Part shown: in pieces, positions 33,690 to 44,824 of the stretch
How positions within the stretch are numbered: position 1 is the first letter of the stretch
Layout of the letters: each line of letters opens with the position of its first letter
Source: Plotosus lineatus
Lineage: Eukaryota > Chordata > Actinopteri > Siluriformes > Plotosidae
Assembly (NCBI GenBank): GCA_024760905.1
Contig: CM045729.1
Location: forward strand, 79,029,050 to 79,093,049
Direction of reading: 5' to 3'
DNA length: 64,000 nt
Translations under genes and position numbers: made by a program
Notes under the pieces: model-generated
The model's database searches: none
What the model saw: only the letters and a program-made list of their open reading frames with translations
Told to the model about the DNA's origin: nothing

Positions 33690-34610
33690 CCCAAAATAGA
33701 CTCAGGCTAAACTTACGATTAAAGACTCCTTGTGGGCCTTTCTTCAAATTGATCTTCAGTTAATACATGCAATTACACATGCATGCATGCATGGTTATAT
33801 TTCTCTATATAATAAACCTTAATTACAAAGCCATTTCCCTTCCTTATCTCGCAAAGAAGTATGTTTGATATAAATCTCTTGTTATTGGACTCAGCCAACC
33901 CGAAATATGCTCAGGAGGATGGAGAACAGCACCCAACGCAAGCTGCTGTCGCCACATGGTCCACTTTCTCCTGCATGTAAATGACAATCACACCTTTTTC
34001 ATAAGCGGAGAGACTCTGATTAATTCTCTGCCAGTAAAGCAGCTAATTAATTATCGTCAGGTAAAGCCTTCCTCTTTTCCTCCTGTCAAAAAAAAAAAAA
34101 AAAAAAGGAATGAAAACAGAATCTTTCAGTGGCCCTTTTGTAGCTCAAAGACAAACAAAGCCCGGACATCTGGACGTGTGTCGTGTCGTTTCCCCCCCCC
34201 CCCCCCCCAAGGATTTTGATTTAGTTAAATTTATTTTCAGAAATACGCTTTTAATAATTGACCCAGACAACCGATTTCAGTAAATGTTCCAGTACATATC
34301 AAGCTTTTAAATGCAATAATATTATTAATAAGATCTTGATACACGTGAACGTGTCACACCACAGTGCTGGTGAACTCTGAAATCTGATGGGTCGGGAAGG
34401 GTTGATAAATATTTTTAGTTGTATACTTATTAAATGCTTTTTCCAGCTCTGAGCCTCATATGGTACTCATATGGAAACTATATGTTGGTTCAAATACACT
34501 GTTGTTGCTATAGTAACAGCTCATTCACAGAGATTTGCAAGGCAGACGTTATACATAATTTATATTACCAAATGAGAGTAATAATAAACGGATTTTAAAA
34601 ATGTCATATA

Positions 34611-34612
<2 letters not shown>
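33079..34612. other. Mostly unique sequence with (CA)n
   Basis: Pure (CA)n at 33625-33687, an A-run at 34089-34106 and a C-run at 34192-34208. TTAGG-like words occur at 33150-33195. The part 33890-34080 holds GCTAATTAATTATCG and is a candidate conserved non-coding element. An X-box-like word lies at 34504-34517. No exon is recognised. Confidence 0.45.

Positions 34613-34665
<53 letters not shown>
34613..34665. repeat. (TG)n microsatellite
   Basis: Pure TG tract. Confidence 0.97.
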
Positions 34666-34667
<2 letters not shown>

Positions 34668-35184
34668 GTATGTATATATAGTGGCTGATGTAGTGATGTT
34701 TATTTATCATTTAAGGAAAGAGTCTCTTGTATGAACAGTTTGTGATGGTAAGTTTTCCATCCCAGGACACTTTTTATTTTTCACCTTTTTAATTGAGAGA
34801 AAGTATAAAAAAAAAAAAAAAAAAAAAAAGTTGGTAAAGCTGGTGCGTTTTGGACGAGATGAGCAAGGGCAGGAACTTAGAGGTATTGATCGTGCCAAAA
34901 AAAGGTATGTCACCTGTTTGTGTTTTTTGTTTGTTTGTTTGCTTGTTTGTTTGTTTGTTTTTGTTTTTTGAGAATGATGCCAAAAGCCCAGCACACTGCT
35001 GAATGGTTGCATTTGAAATGGAGTCAAACCAGCTGATGCCTAAAAACAGGTAATGACTGGCTTTTTAAAAATGTGAAATGAAACCTAATATAATATAAAA
35101 TATAAATGAAAATTATGAAACGCTCATTAATGAAAAAAACCCTGCAGCGGTATAACAATATGATACAAGCATATTTGTGGAAGT

Positions 35185-35370
35185 GCTGTTGTTGAAAAAT
35201 CATTGATTACATCATGGATAATGTACAGCAAGTACGCTATTACTGTGAAATAGACCTGACAGAGCGATCTGGATGGTATTGAATTGCTCTCACGGGGTTT
35301 ATTTCACAATAATGTCTGGCTTGCTGTACATTATCCTGCTTATTACATGACTTTTTAGTGAAGAAATCAA
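35185..35370. mobile_element. Snap-back palindromic MITE
   Basis: Arms at 35216-35265 and 35286-35336 are inverted copies (GGATAATGTACAGCAAG against CTTGCTGTACATTATCC) with a 20-bp spacer. Weaker symmetry extends outward. This form resembles palindromic short inverted-repeat elements of fish such as Angel; the family name is inferred. Confidence 0.6.
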
Positions 35371-35549
35371 TAATCCTCCATAAAGTACTGATTTTAAAAA
35401 TGATTTTATTGCTCCTGTTAATGACGTGGGCCATAACAGCCTGTTATACCTGAGACCAGTACAGGGGGGACGAGAACGACTATATATCATTTCATCATCA
35501 AATCACAGGCTCACATAAAATTCCCATTCTGTGATCAGAGATTGCGAGA

Positions 35550-35672
35550 TTTTGGTTGTGTCTTGGCCTTGTGATGGTCTGGTGAGCTATTCATGGTGTA
35601 TCCCGTCCTCGCCAAGTGTTGGTTGAGATAGGCTCCATTCTCAGCGTGAGCCTATTAGGATTATGTGAGACC
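35550..35672 (+). mobile_element. SINE 3' piece
   Basis: Only the tail part, with GTGATGGTCTGGTGAGC and CTATTAGGATTATGTGAG. Confidence 0.7.
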
Positions 35673-35960
35673 AATGGGCGCGCTCACAATCAGGCGGCAC
35701 GGTGGCGTAGAGGTTAGCATGTCTGTCTCACAGCTAGAAGGCCCTGGTTCAATTCTCATTGTGGGTGTTTCTGCATGTTCTCCCTGTGTTTGCGTGGGTT
35801 TCCTCTGGGTACTCTGGTTTCCTCCAACATTCCAAAAGCATGCACAATAAACTAACTGGCTGTTCCAAATTGCCCGTGAGTGTGAGGGGCTGTGTCTCTC
35901 AGCTGGTCTGGGAAAACCTCGGTGTTCCCTTGGAAGATCTGGGGTGCGGAACATCTAGAC

Positions 35961-36761
35961 CAGTGGTCCCCAAACTACGGCCCGTGGGCCGGATACGGCC
36001 CACCTCCACATTTGGCCCGGCCCCCTGAACAATACCAGAGACGCATTATGATTATTTTTTTAGTCTGGCCACGCGATCAAGACTAATACACACCTAGAGC
36101 ATGACATTCTACTCCACCCTTCTGCTGTCTGTCCCCCAGCTGACACCCCCCCCCCCCACCCCAAACAAAAATCCTAGACTCTCCCCTGTCAAATAGAACA
36201 GAATAATGGTGAAAAGGTTATGGAAGAGAAAAATTGATTCAGAATGCGGGGTATTTAACCTGCAGTGGACAAGATATTATTTTTTTGTTCAATGCAAAGA
36301 AAAGGTTGTTTGTATCATCTGTCAAGACACAGTGGCGGTATTCAAAGAATACAATCTGCGCCGACACTCTGAATCCCGTCACAAAGACGAGTGTCATCGC
36401 TTGCAAGGCCAAATGCAAGTACACAAACTCTCAAAGCTAAAAAGTGGACTGTTAGGTCCGGAGAATACATTTGTACTCCAGGCTCGGCTGAACCAGTCGT
36501 CTGTTCCGGCAGCTTTCGGGTTGCTCAACTGATAGCAAACAATGTTTTTTTTTTTTATTTATTTCCTGACTTTTTTCTGTGAAGATCCTGGAAAGGGTTA
36601 CTAATATTTGGTTATGTGTGGCTTACTGGAAAACAATAAATGTTTACGTGTAGGCAGCCCTGCGATCATCACACTTTTTCTGTTACAAACTGACCTCGGC
36701 CCCCCCATCAGAGAAGGGAAAAGATATGTGGCCCTCACAGCAAAACGTTTGGGGACCCCTG
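35961..36761 (+). mobile_element. hAT deletion derivative with BED-finger frame
   Basis: Ends CAGTGGTCCCCAAAC and GTTTGGGGACCCCTG are inverted repeats (14/15). The 8-bp flanks ATCTAGAC (35953-35960) and ATATAGAC (36762-36769) match 7/8. The 801-bp length means most of the autonomous element is deleted. Confidence 0.9.
36206..36532 (+). pseudogene. hAT transposase N-terminal fragment (BED-type zinc finger)
   Basis: The 108-residue frame starts MVKRLWKRKIDSECGVFN and has a Cys2-His2 BED-like finger: CIICQ near residues 36-40 and HSESRH near 54-59, with the intervening AVFKEYNLRRH typical of hAT/Charlie-type transposases and of the domesticated GTF2IRD2 C-terminal domain. BED fingers bind the element ends in the nucleus. 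Full transposases are about 600 residues with an RNase H-like core and a dimerisation domain, all missing here. The frame ends soon after the finger at the deletion point. It lies centrally in the 801-bp hAT derivative, so it is not expected to make active transposase. Confidence 0.75.
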
Positions 36762-36890
36762 ATATAGACCTTATTGTTTATGATGCTGCATCCACAACCC
36801 AACCCAGGATCGAGTGGAGGAGGAAGACTGACCTGTACTTCAATGAGACGGCTGCTAAGTGTAATGAGAGAGTCCATCATTGCGTCTCTT

Positions 36891-37377
36891 GAGAAAATAT
36901 TTTAAAAATTAAGCCTCAAAAAGTGGCTATTTTGAGTGTTGATGTATGATGCTCTGAAATGTTGTCATCTTATTTCAGTTTAATCTCTATAAAGATGTCA
37001 AGTGAGGGCGTTGTTTGTAGTTATGAAAAGTTATGATGGTTTAGAGATAAGAAATTAAAGCTTAGTTTATTCAAGATAGCAGGTAGCTCAACATGAAAAA
37101 TGTGAATTCTTTACATGTTCAACCTACGAGTGTATCCCGTGTCAGCTAAACCAATCACAAGGCAAATAGAAGCAATGCAGTGACTATTCCATCTATATAC
37201 TGGTCCCACGTTATAATAACTACAGTTTGCTATAAAGAAACACTGCTCAATGCCATAATTGACCAATCAGAGACAAATATTTAAACGAGCTGTGCATTAA
37301 TTCCTATAAAGGACCCCTATCATCTTGTTTCTTACTACATGATATTGTAATTTTATTTATATTAAATATATAATAGG
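36891..37377. other. No recognised feature
   Basis: AT-rich sequence without a recognised gene or repeat. Confidence 0.4.
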
Positions 37378-37530
37378 CCATATATATATATATATATATA
37401 ATTTTCTGAGTAGATCCTACTGTAAGAGAGTGCTTATTATTATTATTTTTATTATTATTATATAATAATTTTTTATTAAATAAATATATTATATTTATTT
37501 ATATATTTTATAAAAATATTATTATTATAA

Positions 37531-37586
<56 letters not shown>
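37378..37586. repeat. AT-rich low-complexity tract with (TA)n and (TTA)n
   Basis: TA at 37378-37400 and 37537-37586, with TTA and ATT runs between. Confidence 0.9.
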
Positions 37587-37591
<5 letters not shown>

Positions 37592-38044
37592 ACAGAGAAG
37601 CAGTAATTGCAGTGTACACTGACACAGTGGCCTTCAGTAAGATGAAACAGGCCATCCTCCTGTGATATTACAGGGCTCTTGATTTCCCACTGGACACACC
37701 AGGACAGTTATAGTATCATAAAAATGCAGATACTGACATTCTCTCTGTCTGCAGGATAAGAAGTGAGTATACAGAGGTGGAGTCTTCCATCTCACATGCT
37801 GGCTGTAATTAATGGCCAGAGTGAGGAATTTATTGTTTATAACCAATAAAACAAACTAATTAGTTTGCATCAAAATTAAAAAAAGCCTTCCCGAAATAAA
37901 ACAAATGCATGTAACCTTTAAAGTATGAGACCACCATGGCTGAATGTATTTGCAGTGTTGACCAACATCGGTTAATAGTATTTTTTTAAAAAAAGCTATT
38001 GATGAAAAGGTGACATATTTAAAACTACTAGTTTAAACTATATA

Positions 38045-38497
38045 CAGTAATCCTCGCTACTTCGTGCTTCCGTTTCTGCGGCTTCAATGCATCGCGGGTT
38101 TTTCAAAAATATTCATCGAAAAAATTAAAAATAAGGAAATTAACGGAAAATAGGGGGAAAGTTAAGGAAAATGCCGCAAAACAAGGCCAATTATGCAAAA
38201 AAAACCCAAAAAACAAAAACAAAAAACAACCCAAAACCCCCCAACCAAACTACTGTACTTACATTTTTATGAGAGGTATGTGTGTGTACTATTTATATTT
38301 AATTTACATCTCATGCATTATTTTTGAATGTTTAATTGTTATTATAAGCATTTATAGTATTGAAAATGTATTTATTGATATTATATACACATACTTGTAC
38401 GTATGTGACGTATGTCATGTCAGTCGGGGGGTGGTGGTGGTTTCGATCGTACTTCGCGGAAATCGGCCTCGGTTCTGCAGAAAGTGAGCGATCCCTG
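38045..38497 (+). mobile_element. Pogo/Tigger-type MITE, family P1, copy 4
   Basis: Both ends present (left CAGTAATCCTCGCTACTTCG, right GAGCGATCCCTG), with TA at 38043-38044 and 38498-38499. Same internal blocks as other P1 copies. Confidence 0.9.
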
Positions 38498-38654
38498 TAG
38501 TATCTCATTCCATTTACAACTATATTCAGCTGAGTGTTTTAAAAACATGTATTTCTAATAAAACTAGTTAGTATATACTACACAGGAATAGTGTGGTGCA
38601 GTTGGTCCAGTCATAAGTGATTAAAAAACATTATCCAGAGTAGATATCGCTTAA

Positions 38655-38983
38655 CTCTTTAATGCCCAGCAGGACCATATGGTTCTGTTTCAAAAAATGC
38701 TAACTACTAGATGCATCTATACTTGTTGTAGTGTCGCCTGATGCAACACAGCTTGGTCCCACCTCCCTCAATTAGCTGTGAGACGACCTTGAGTGCGCAT
38801 GATTGTGTTGTTCACGAATTTGTGAGAGTGTTATTATTATGTTATCATTATTATTAGTGTTATTCTAATTTTGTTGAAAGAAATGTGTTCAGGGTGTTTC
38901 CCTTTCTCCCTTGCCTTTCTGACAAGGAAAAACTAGTGATGTTTTTTTTTTTCACTGCAAAAAATAATTCAGGCATTAAAGGG
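38655..38983. mobile_element. piggyBac-type MITE
   Basis: TTAA at 38651-38654 and 38984-38987. Ends CTCTTTAATGCC and (complement of right) CCCTTTAATGCC are inverted repeats (11/12). No transposase. TTAA targets and CCCTTTAA-like ends are usual for piggyBac MITEs. Confidence 0.78.
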
Positions 38984-39116
38984 TTAAATCAAAATGACTC
39001 TCTCAGTTTGTTGTTTACTTGGAGAGGGTGGAGTCACTATTACCACACTTGAAGATGGAAAAATAACCCATAAAAAAATTCAAATTTAGAATTTTTTTCT
39101 TGTGGTTCTGTGTCGT

Positions 39117-39455
39117 TCATTCATTCATTTTCTGAGCTGCTTAATTCTAATTAGACTCGCGGTGAGACTGGCACCCATCTCAGCGGACTCTGAGCAGGAG
39201 CAGAGCACACCCTGGACAGCTCACCATCCATCGCAGGACAGAAACACGCTGACAATAACGCAATGTCCTACTAGTGGCGAAAGTCAACAATGGCTCTTTT
39301 ACAGCCTCTCACAACAGACAGAGACATGGCCGGCCTTTAATAACCCAGTTAGCAGCGCTGGGAGGGCAGCAGTGACATCTCAGTGATAACGGGGCTTGAA
39401 TCCCTGACCTTCAGATCAGTAAGTCAGCACCTTACCACCGGGCCACCACTGCCCT
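39117..39455 (-). mobile_element. SINE-A
   Basis: Reverse full-length copy with ATTCATTCATTT tail side at 39117 and head at 39425-39455. Confidence 0.9.
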
Positions 39456-40298
39456 GGTTTCTGTGTAGTGTATACTAAAATGTTTAATGAGTGTGTAAAA
39501 CACTGTTTTGGAGCACGGTACTTATGTTTTCATGAGGTGTGTGCTAAATTCCGAATGACTGGGCACTCAGTTCACCTGGCCTCTCTCTGTCACGCTCAAA
39601 ATATGTAAATATAAACAAAAAATTATTGTTGTTTGTGTTTCTTTGTTTCCATGTAGTCTATACGAAAACACTGAAAAGGATTTAAAAGAGCTGCAATTAC
39701 ATAGCTCTGAACTCGCTCACATGCCCACATGGTGTTCTTGTGTGTCAGTCACAATTTACAAAAAGTAAAAATTAAATCTTTTACAGCATTCATCAGACCC
39801 AGTTATCCAGAACGACTTACAGTTATCATTTCTTTTAATACAACTCAACAAACGTTTTTTCACGTTTTTGTTGATTTCATGTAGGATAACACAAAAATTA
39901 TTTACCTCCTGCTATGTGCACACAGGAGGAAGGAAGCCACGAAGTAGATTCAGTGAATACCAGTGAAGTGAGTTGTGCTCAAGCAACACAACGTGTCTGG
40001 GTATGGATTTCAACTGTTCTGAACTTTGAGGCGAAGAAATTCGAGCAATAAACAATCAATGCTAAAAGATACTGTTGAATGGCAGACGCCACCAAATATC
40101 GATTTTCCAAAAACATTTTCTGTAGGGAAAAAACACACATGAGTTTAAATATTCCACCGACACCAACATGAAAGAGCGGTTCATGATTGCCGTGTGCTAT
40201 GTGACTACAGACAAAAATTGGACAGGGATAACAATCGGAAAACACGATGCTTGGGTCCACATGTCTGAAATAATTTGGCATTTCCTGTGAGAGTGTCT
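39456..40298. other. Unassigned; includes a short fish-repeat piece
   Basis: 39783-39835 (AACGACTTACAGTTATC) is a fragment of the dispersed repeat at 15196. No gene is recognised in the rest. Confidence 0.4.
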
Positions 40299-40445
<147 letters not shown>

Positions 40446-40457
40446 TATATGGAGTAT

Positions 40458-41166
40458 GAGACATACCTACGTAGTACGCTGATGTAATAAGCTACTTACG
40501 CATGACGCTGCATCCATTGTTGACAAACGACAGACTGAATGTGCCCTTCTTCTTCCCAGTTCACTGCATGTTACCCTTGTGTTAAGACGTCGTCTCTGTG
40601 ATCTTTGTGTTTACACTGTTTTGCGGACTTTTGTAACCCCATGCAAATATGGTTGTCAGAAGCGAAAGCCTACTAGTGATAGTGGTAATCAGAAAAAGCG
40701 GCAAGCCATTTCGCTAGAAACGAAGATGGCTATTATCAAGAAAATTGATGCTGGTGAAAAACACGTGAATGTTGCATGTTTCTTCCAAATGGCTCCGTAG
40801 ACCATTGGAACCATTTACAAGCAGATGGATCGCATCACAGAAAATGTTTAAGGTTATATTTGATAATGTATTTGATATTTGATGAGTCAATTTGATTAAA
40901 ATGTATCTGTTTGAAATTGTTTTTGCTTGAATTTAATTTATTTGAAATGAATGTTGATATTATTTGATATATTTGATATTATTTTACAATGTTATGTTTA
41001 GAATAATTGATTTAGGGGTGTTTTATGAGATACGGTAATGGTATTTATGGATGCATAATACAGTATGAATGTTATAGGTCACTGGAATATACAGTAACAA
41101 CTTACGTTTTTTTTCACCTTACGTTTGGCCGTTCAGAACCTAACCAAAACATAAGTCGGGGAGCCT
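40458..41166 (+). mobile_element. Pogo/Tigger element relic, family P5
   Basis: Left end is lost in the TA array; the right end is near CATAAGTCGGGGAGC. It shares the segment GTACGCTGATGTAAT to CTTCCCAGTTC with 47310-47420. It contains a truncated transposase frame. Confidence 0.7.
40640..40851 (+). pseudogene. Tigger transposase N-terminus (CENP-B-type HTH), broken
   Basis: Read forward: a basic stretch with QKKRQAISLETKMAIIKKID, then GEKHVNVACFFQMAP, a stop, and TIGTIYKQMDRI in the same frame. This is the first helix-turn-helix of Tigger/jerky-type transposases, which bind DNA through CENP-B-like domains. The stop replaces a residue in the second half of the HTH, and a further stop follows within about 20 codons. 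The second HTH domain and the DDE core (together over 300 residues in the family) are absent. The sequence upstream of the HTH is open but not recognisable as transposase. Confidence 0.75.
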
Positions 41167-41363
41167 CAGTGGTATCTCACCTTACAAAATTAATCCGTTT
41201 CAGAAGTGATTTCATAGCCTGATTTTTTTTCATAAGTTGACTGCATTTTAGATGTAAAAGGCCTAATTTGTTTCAAGACCCCAATACTACTTCAATATCG
41301 TAGCGATGGTAGACAGGTTTGGCCATATTCCTTTGCGATATCACTCAACCGCATGATTAAGGA
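41167..41363 (+). mobile_element. Pogo/Tigger-type MITE, family P2, left part
   Basis: Begins CAGTGGTATCTCACCTTAC and runs to CACTCAACCGCATG, as in 52172-52413 with a deletion. It then switches to P1 sequence. Confidence 0.75.
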
Positions 41364-41668
41364 GGAATGGGGGGGGTAAGGGAAATGCCGCAAAACAAGG
41401 CCAATTATGCAAAAAAACAAAACAAAACCCCCCATCAAAACTACTTCCATTTTTATATGAAGTGCACATTTGTATGTGTGTGTATTTATATTTTATTTAC
41501 ATCTTATGCAATATTTTTAATATTTAATTGTCATTATAAGCATTTATATCATCGGATATGTATTTATTAATATTATGTACACATATACATGTACGCATAT
41601 GTCGTCGGGGGTTAATCCTTTGCGAAATTTGGCAGTCCCAATTAACCGTCGAAGGTGAGGGATCCCTG
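41364..41668 (+). mobile_element. Pogo/Tigger-type MITE, family P1, copy 5 (left part replaced)
   Basis: P1 from the GGAATGGGG block onward, right end GAGGGATCCCTG with TA at 41669-41670. Confidence 0.85.
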
Positions 41669-41674
41669 TAAAAA

Positions 41675-41683
<9 letters not shown>

Positions 41684-41731
<48 letters not shown>
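41684..41731. repeat. (TA)n microsatellite
   Basis: TA array a few bases after the TA target of P1 copy 5, preceded by an A-run. Confidence 0.96.
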
Positions 41732-41737
<6 letters not shown>

Positions 41738-41738
<1 letters not shown>

Positions 41739-42090
41739 GTCTGTCTGTCTTCCTTTTGGCTTTTTCCCTTTTACTCGGGAGTCGCCACAGCGAATCATCT
41801 TGATTCGCACATTTGATTTGGCAGAGGTTTTTACGTCGGATGCCCTTCCTGTCACAACCCTTTTAGCAAGAAACAGAAACACGCTGACGACTTTGCAGCT
41901 ACTCTTTACGAAAGTCAGCAATGGTTCTTTTACATACCTCTCACCATAGACAGTGAGAGACATGGCCCGCCTTTGATAACCCAGTTAGCTGCACTGGGGG
42001 GGACAGTGACAACCTTGTGGAGAGTGGACCTCGAACCCCTAACCTTTGGATCAGCGATCCAGTGCCCTATACCACAAGACCACCACTGCC

Positions 42091-42095
<5 letters not shown>
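41738..42095 (-). mobile_element. SINE-A with RTE-type tail
   Basis: Reverse copy with a full SINE-A head and body (41880-42095), but the 3' part (41745-41860) is the RTE tail: complement of CTTTTGGCTTTTTCCC and GTCGCCACAGCGAATC. It is a second example of the tail seen at 22.5 kb. Confidence 0.85.

Positions 42096-42175
<80 letters not shown>
42093..42175. repeat. (TA)n microsatellite
   Basis: Pure TA array between a SINE and a Tc1 relic. Confidence 0.97.
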
Positions 42176-42178
<3 letters not shown>

Positions 42179-42965
42179 ATGTAAAAACACCCCAATGGTC
42201 AATTCTTCATTAAGAAATGTTCATATAACAATGTACAATCCTGTTTTTATTGTTTTATGGAAAAGAAAGTGATTTAATTGTAAGTAAACATCATAATTTT
42301 TTTATTAATCATGAAACAAAAGTTATGAACAACAATGTATATTTCAATAGAGGAAAAAATTCAAACACCGTCACATATTTCCCCACTTAAAATAGCTATA
42401 ATCACATGCAGGTGTATCAGGTCAGGTTTACATGATCAGAACACGGTTACCCAGCATTTTGAACATGTCTTGTCCTATTTAAACCTCGGCCATTTAGTTT
42501 GTTGTGCCCCCATCTGTTGAAGTGAGATTGAGTATCGTGGTGAGATCCAAATAGCTGCTCAAGGCCCTCAGAAAGTTGATTGTGGCTGTTTCTGAGTCTG
42601 GTAACTGATATAAAAAGATATCAACAGAATTTGATACTAGCCATTCCACCATCTGGAAAATTGTGTACAAGTGAAGGACATTCAAAACAACTGCCACCAT
42701 GCCCAGTTCTGGCTGTCCAAGCAAGTTCACCCCCAGAGCAGACCACAAGATGCTAAAAGTCATCAAAAGTCCTAAAATACCTTCAATGGAGTGACAGCAG
42801 GCTCTCGCGCATTGCAGGGAAAGAACCTCATACCAACTGTGAAGCATCGAGTTGGACGTGTCATTGTTAGGGGATGCTTTGCTGCAGCAGGATTGAACAT
42901 TGTTATGTGAACATTTTCTTAATAAAGACTTGACAATCTAATAGGGTGTCCTAATTTTTCCAGAT
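42176..42965 (+). pseudogene. Tc1-like transposon relic with internal deletion
   Basis: Forward relic of a Tc1-like element. The HTH coding part is recognisable near 42610-42700 (ISTEFDTSHSTIWKIVYK in a shifted frame) with AGTTCACCCCCAGAGCAGACC. Then the sequence jumps at about 42815 to the segment AAGAACCTCATACCAACTGT, which in intact elements follows several hundred bases later. The DDE core is therefore deleted. The left end abuts a TA array and the right end near 42950-42965 reads TAATTTTTCCAGATG. No functional transposase can be made. Confidence 0.8.
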
Positions 42966-43923
42966 GGGTGCACACAGTTTCACTCAGAAAGATTTCTAAC
43001 CCTTACACAGGCACAAGTGGAAAATTAATTGTTAAAAAAAAAAAAAAAAAGTAATATTATTATTCTTCTATTTAAGGTCCAAGAAAAAAATTTTCATTAT
43101 TTTTTTTAATAGTTTGGATTGGTTATATCGCCCAGTATACATCACCTTATTAAGTTAATGGAGTGAAAATCAATACAGTACTATCTCCGGGTGCTCATTG
43201 AATTCTGCATTCAGTTCAAGCAGGAAAATCAAAATGGGATGAAAGAATATTAATGCTGGGCTTCAACGAAGCTGCACCATTCCCAAGAACAACTTTAAAT
43301 TTCAACTCCTCAACTTGGAGAAGTCTTTTCAACTTTGAAAGATTTTTGTCTTCCTCATTTATGGACTGATGTGGAAAAATGAGATGATAAGAGAACTGGC
43401 TTTACTCCAGTTAAAGCTTGAAAACCGAGTATATGAGTTACTGTTCTGAGAAGAAAATCATCAACATTCGAGTTCGCTGGTGAGCTTGCTTGTTACTAAG
43501 CTATTGGCTACTGGCTAACCTGCTGTTGTTGATGTGCTGCATTGCATTGTCAGTGCAAACTTTTTCCTGATTGCTTGATGCGCAGTACAGTAGACCAGAA
43601 CAAATCAATCTGTAATCGGTAAAAAGGCGCTTAAAGCAGCAAAGCAAACTACTTCAGACACAATTTCATTAAGACATCAATGCTTCTTTCCCACTAAATG
43701 TTGAATATCTGAAGGCTGGAATTGATATCATTAAAACATGTAAATTGCTACTTTTAATGCACAAATGCAGGATAATGTTAAATGGGAGAAGGGGGTGGGG
43801 CTTGTGGCTTGTCAATTAAAATCAGAGGGTTCAAAATACACGTGTAAATGCCAGTCATTGCTGATTCTGATGTTGGCTTGTGTACCTTTATTTCTCAAAC
43901 TACTAATTTTGTGCATCATTGAG
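42966..43923. other. No recognised feature
   Basis: AT-rich sequence with an A-run at 43034-43051. No gene or repeat family is recognised. Confidence 0.4.
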
Positions 43924-44120
43924 CAGTGACGTGCATTCAGGGGAGAAAGGCGAGGCACAGCCTCCCCTGTTAATATTGAAAAGAAAAAGAAAAAAAAACG
44001 TAATCAAAAATATAACAAATGTTAATATTTGTGAGCTAGCATATATTACAAACCCTTTAACAGCTTGAATCCAGTATTTTTTTTTCCAATAAATATATCG
44101 ATTAAATATCAATACAGATA

Positions 44121-44292
44121 ATTGCTGACTTTCATCAAGAGTAGGCTGCATAGCCCTCAGCATGTTTCTGACCTGCGATGGCTTGGCGAACTGTCCAGGG
44201 TGTACTCTGCCCAGAGTCGGATGAGATGGGCACCGGCCTTCCCACGACCTGAATTAGGATTACGCGGTTCAGAAAACAAATGAATGAATGAG
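44121..44292 (+). mobile_element. SINE-A, 3' piece
   Basis: Last 170 bp with GCTGACTTTCATC and tail GAATTAGGATTACGCGG. Confidence 0.85.
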
Positions 44293-44824
44293 AATTTACA
44301 TACGTCTTGTTCAAATACTGGGAGGAGTTGTGCGGTAAGGCAGTGCTTTGATGTGCCACTCAGTGTATTGTGTCCCTCACAAACATTGCTCTATGCGATG
44401 CAAATCGTGTGTCGCTGTCACTTTATATATCGCAGATGAAATGCAGAAACTCAGATTACGTGCTTTGCTTTTTCATAATGTGAATAATGTACAAATTGTA
44501 TTTCTGTAACATGTTTAGGCTGCAGATTAATCATAAAACCCAATTAAAAAAAAAGTCACTCAGTGAGGCGAACAGTACCCCTGACTCATAGCAGAGGGCA
44601 CTTGTGAGCCCACATATTCTTGCACGACCAACAATCTTATTTGTTTGTGGTTTATTTTTCCTTTACAATCCGCCTTATTAAAATGGAATCTTAAATTTCC
44701 AAATTGAGAAAATTCACAAATCTGGACTTTCAATCAAAACAAGAGGTAATAACTGTTATACCTTTATCATATTGATAATACTGCACATATCACTCATTGA
44801 CAGAATTAATTCTGTATCTCTTTA

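Larger units (their letters stand above)
35692..36890 (+). mobile_element. SINE-B head with a LINE-like tail, split by a hAT element
   Basis: Head GGCACGGTGGCGTAGAGG and B box GGTTCAATTCTC start a SINE-B body. From 35895 the sequence (GGTCTGGGAAAACCTCGG) instead resembles the 3' end of a Rex3/RTE-type LINE and continues after the hAT element at 36770-36890. The tail identity is tentative. Confidence 0.55.
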
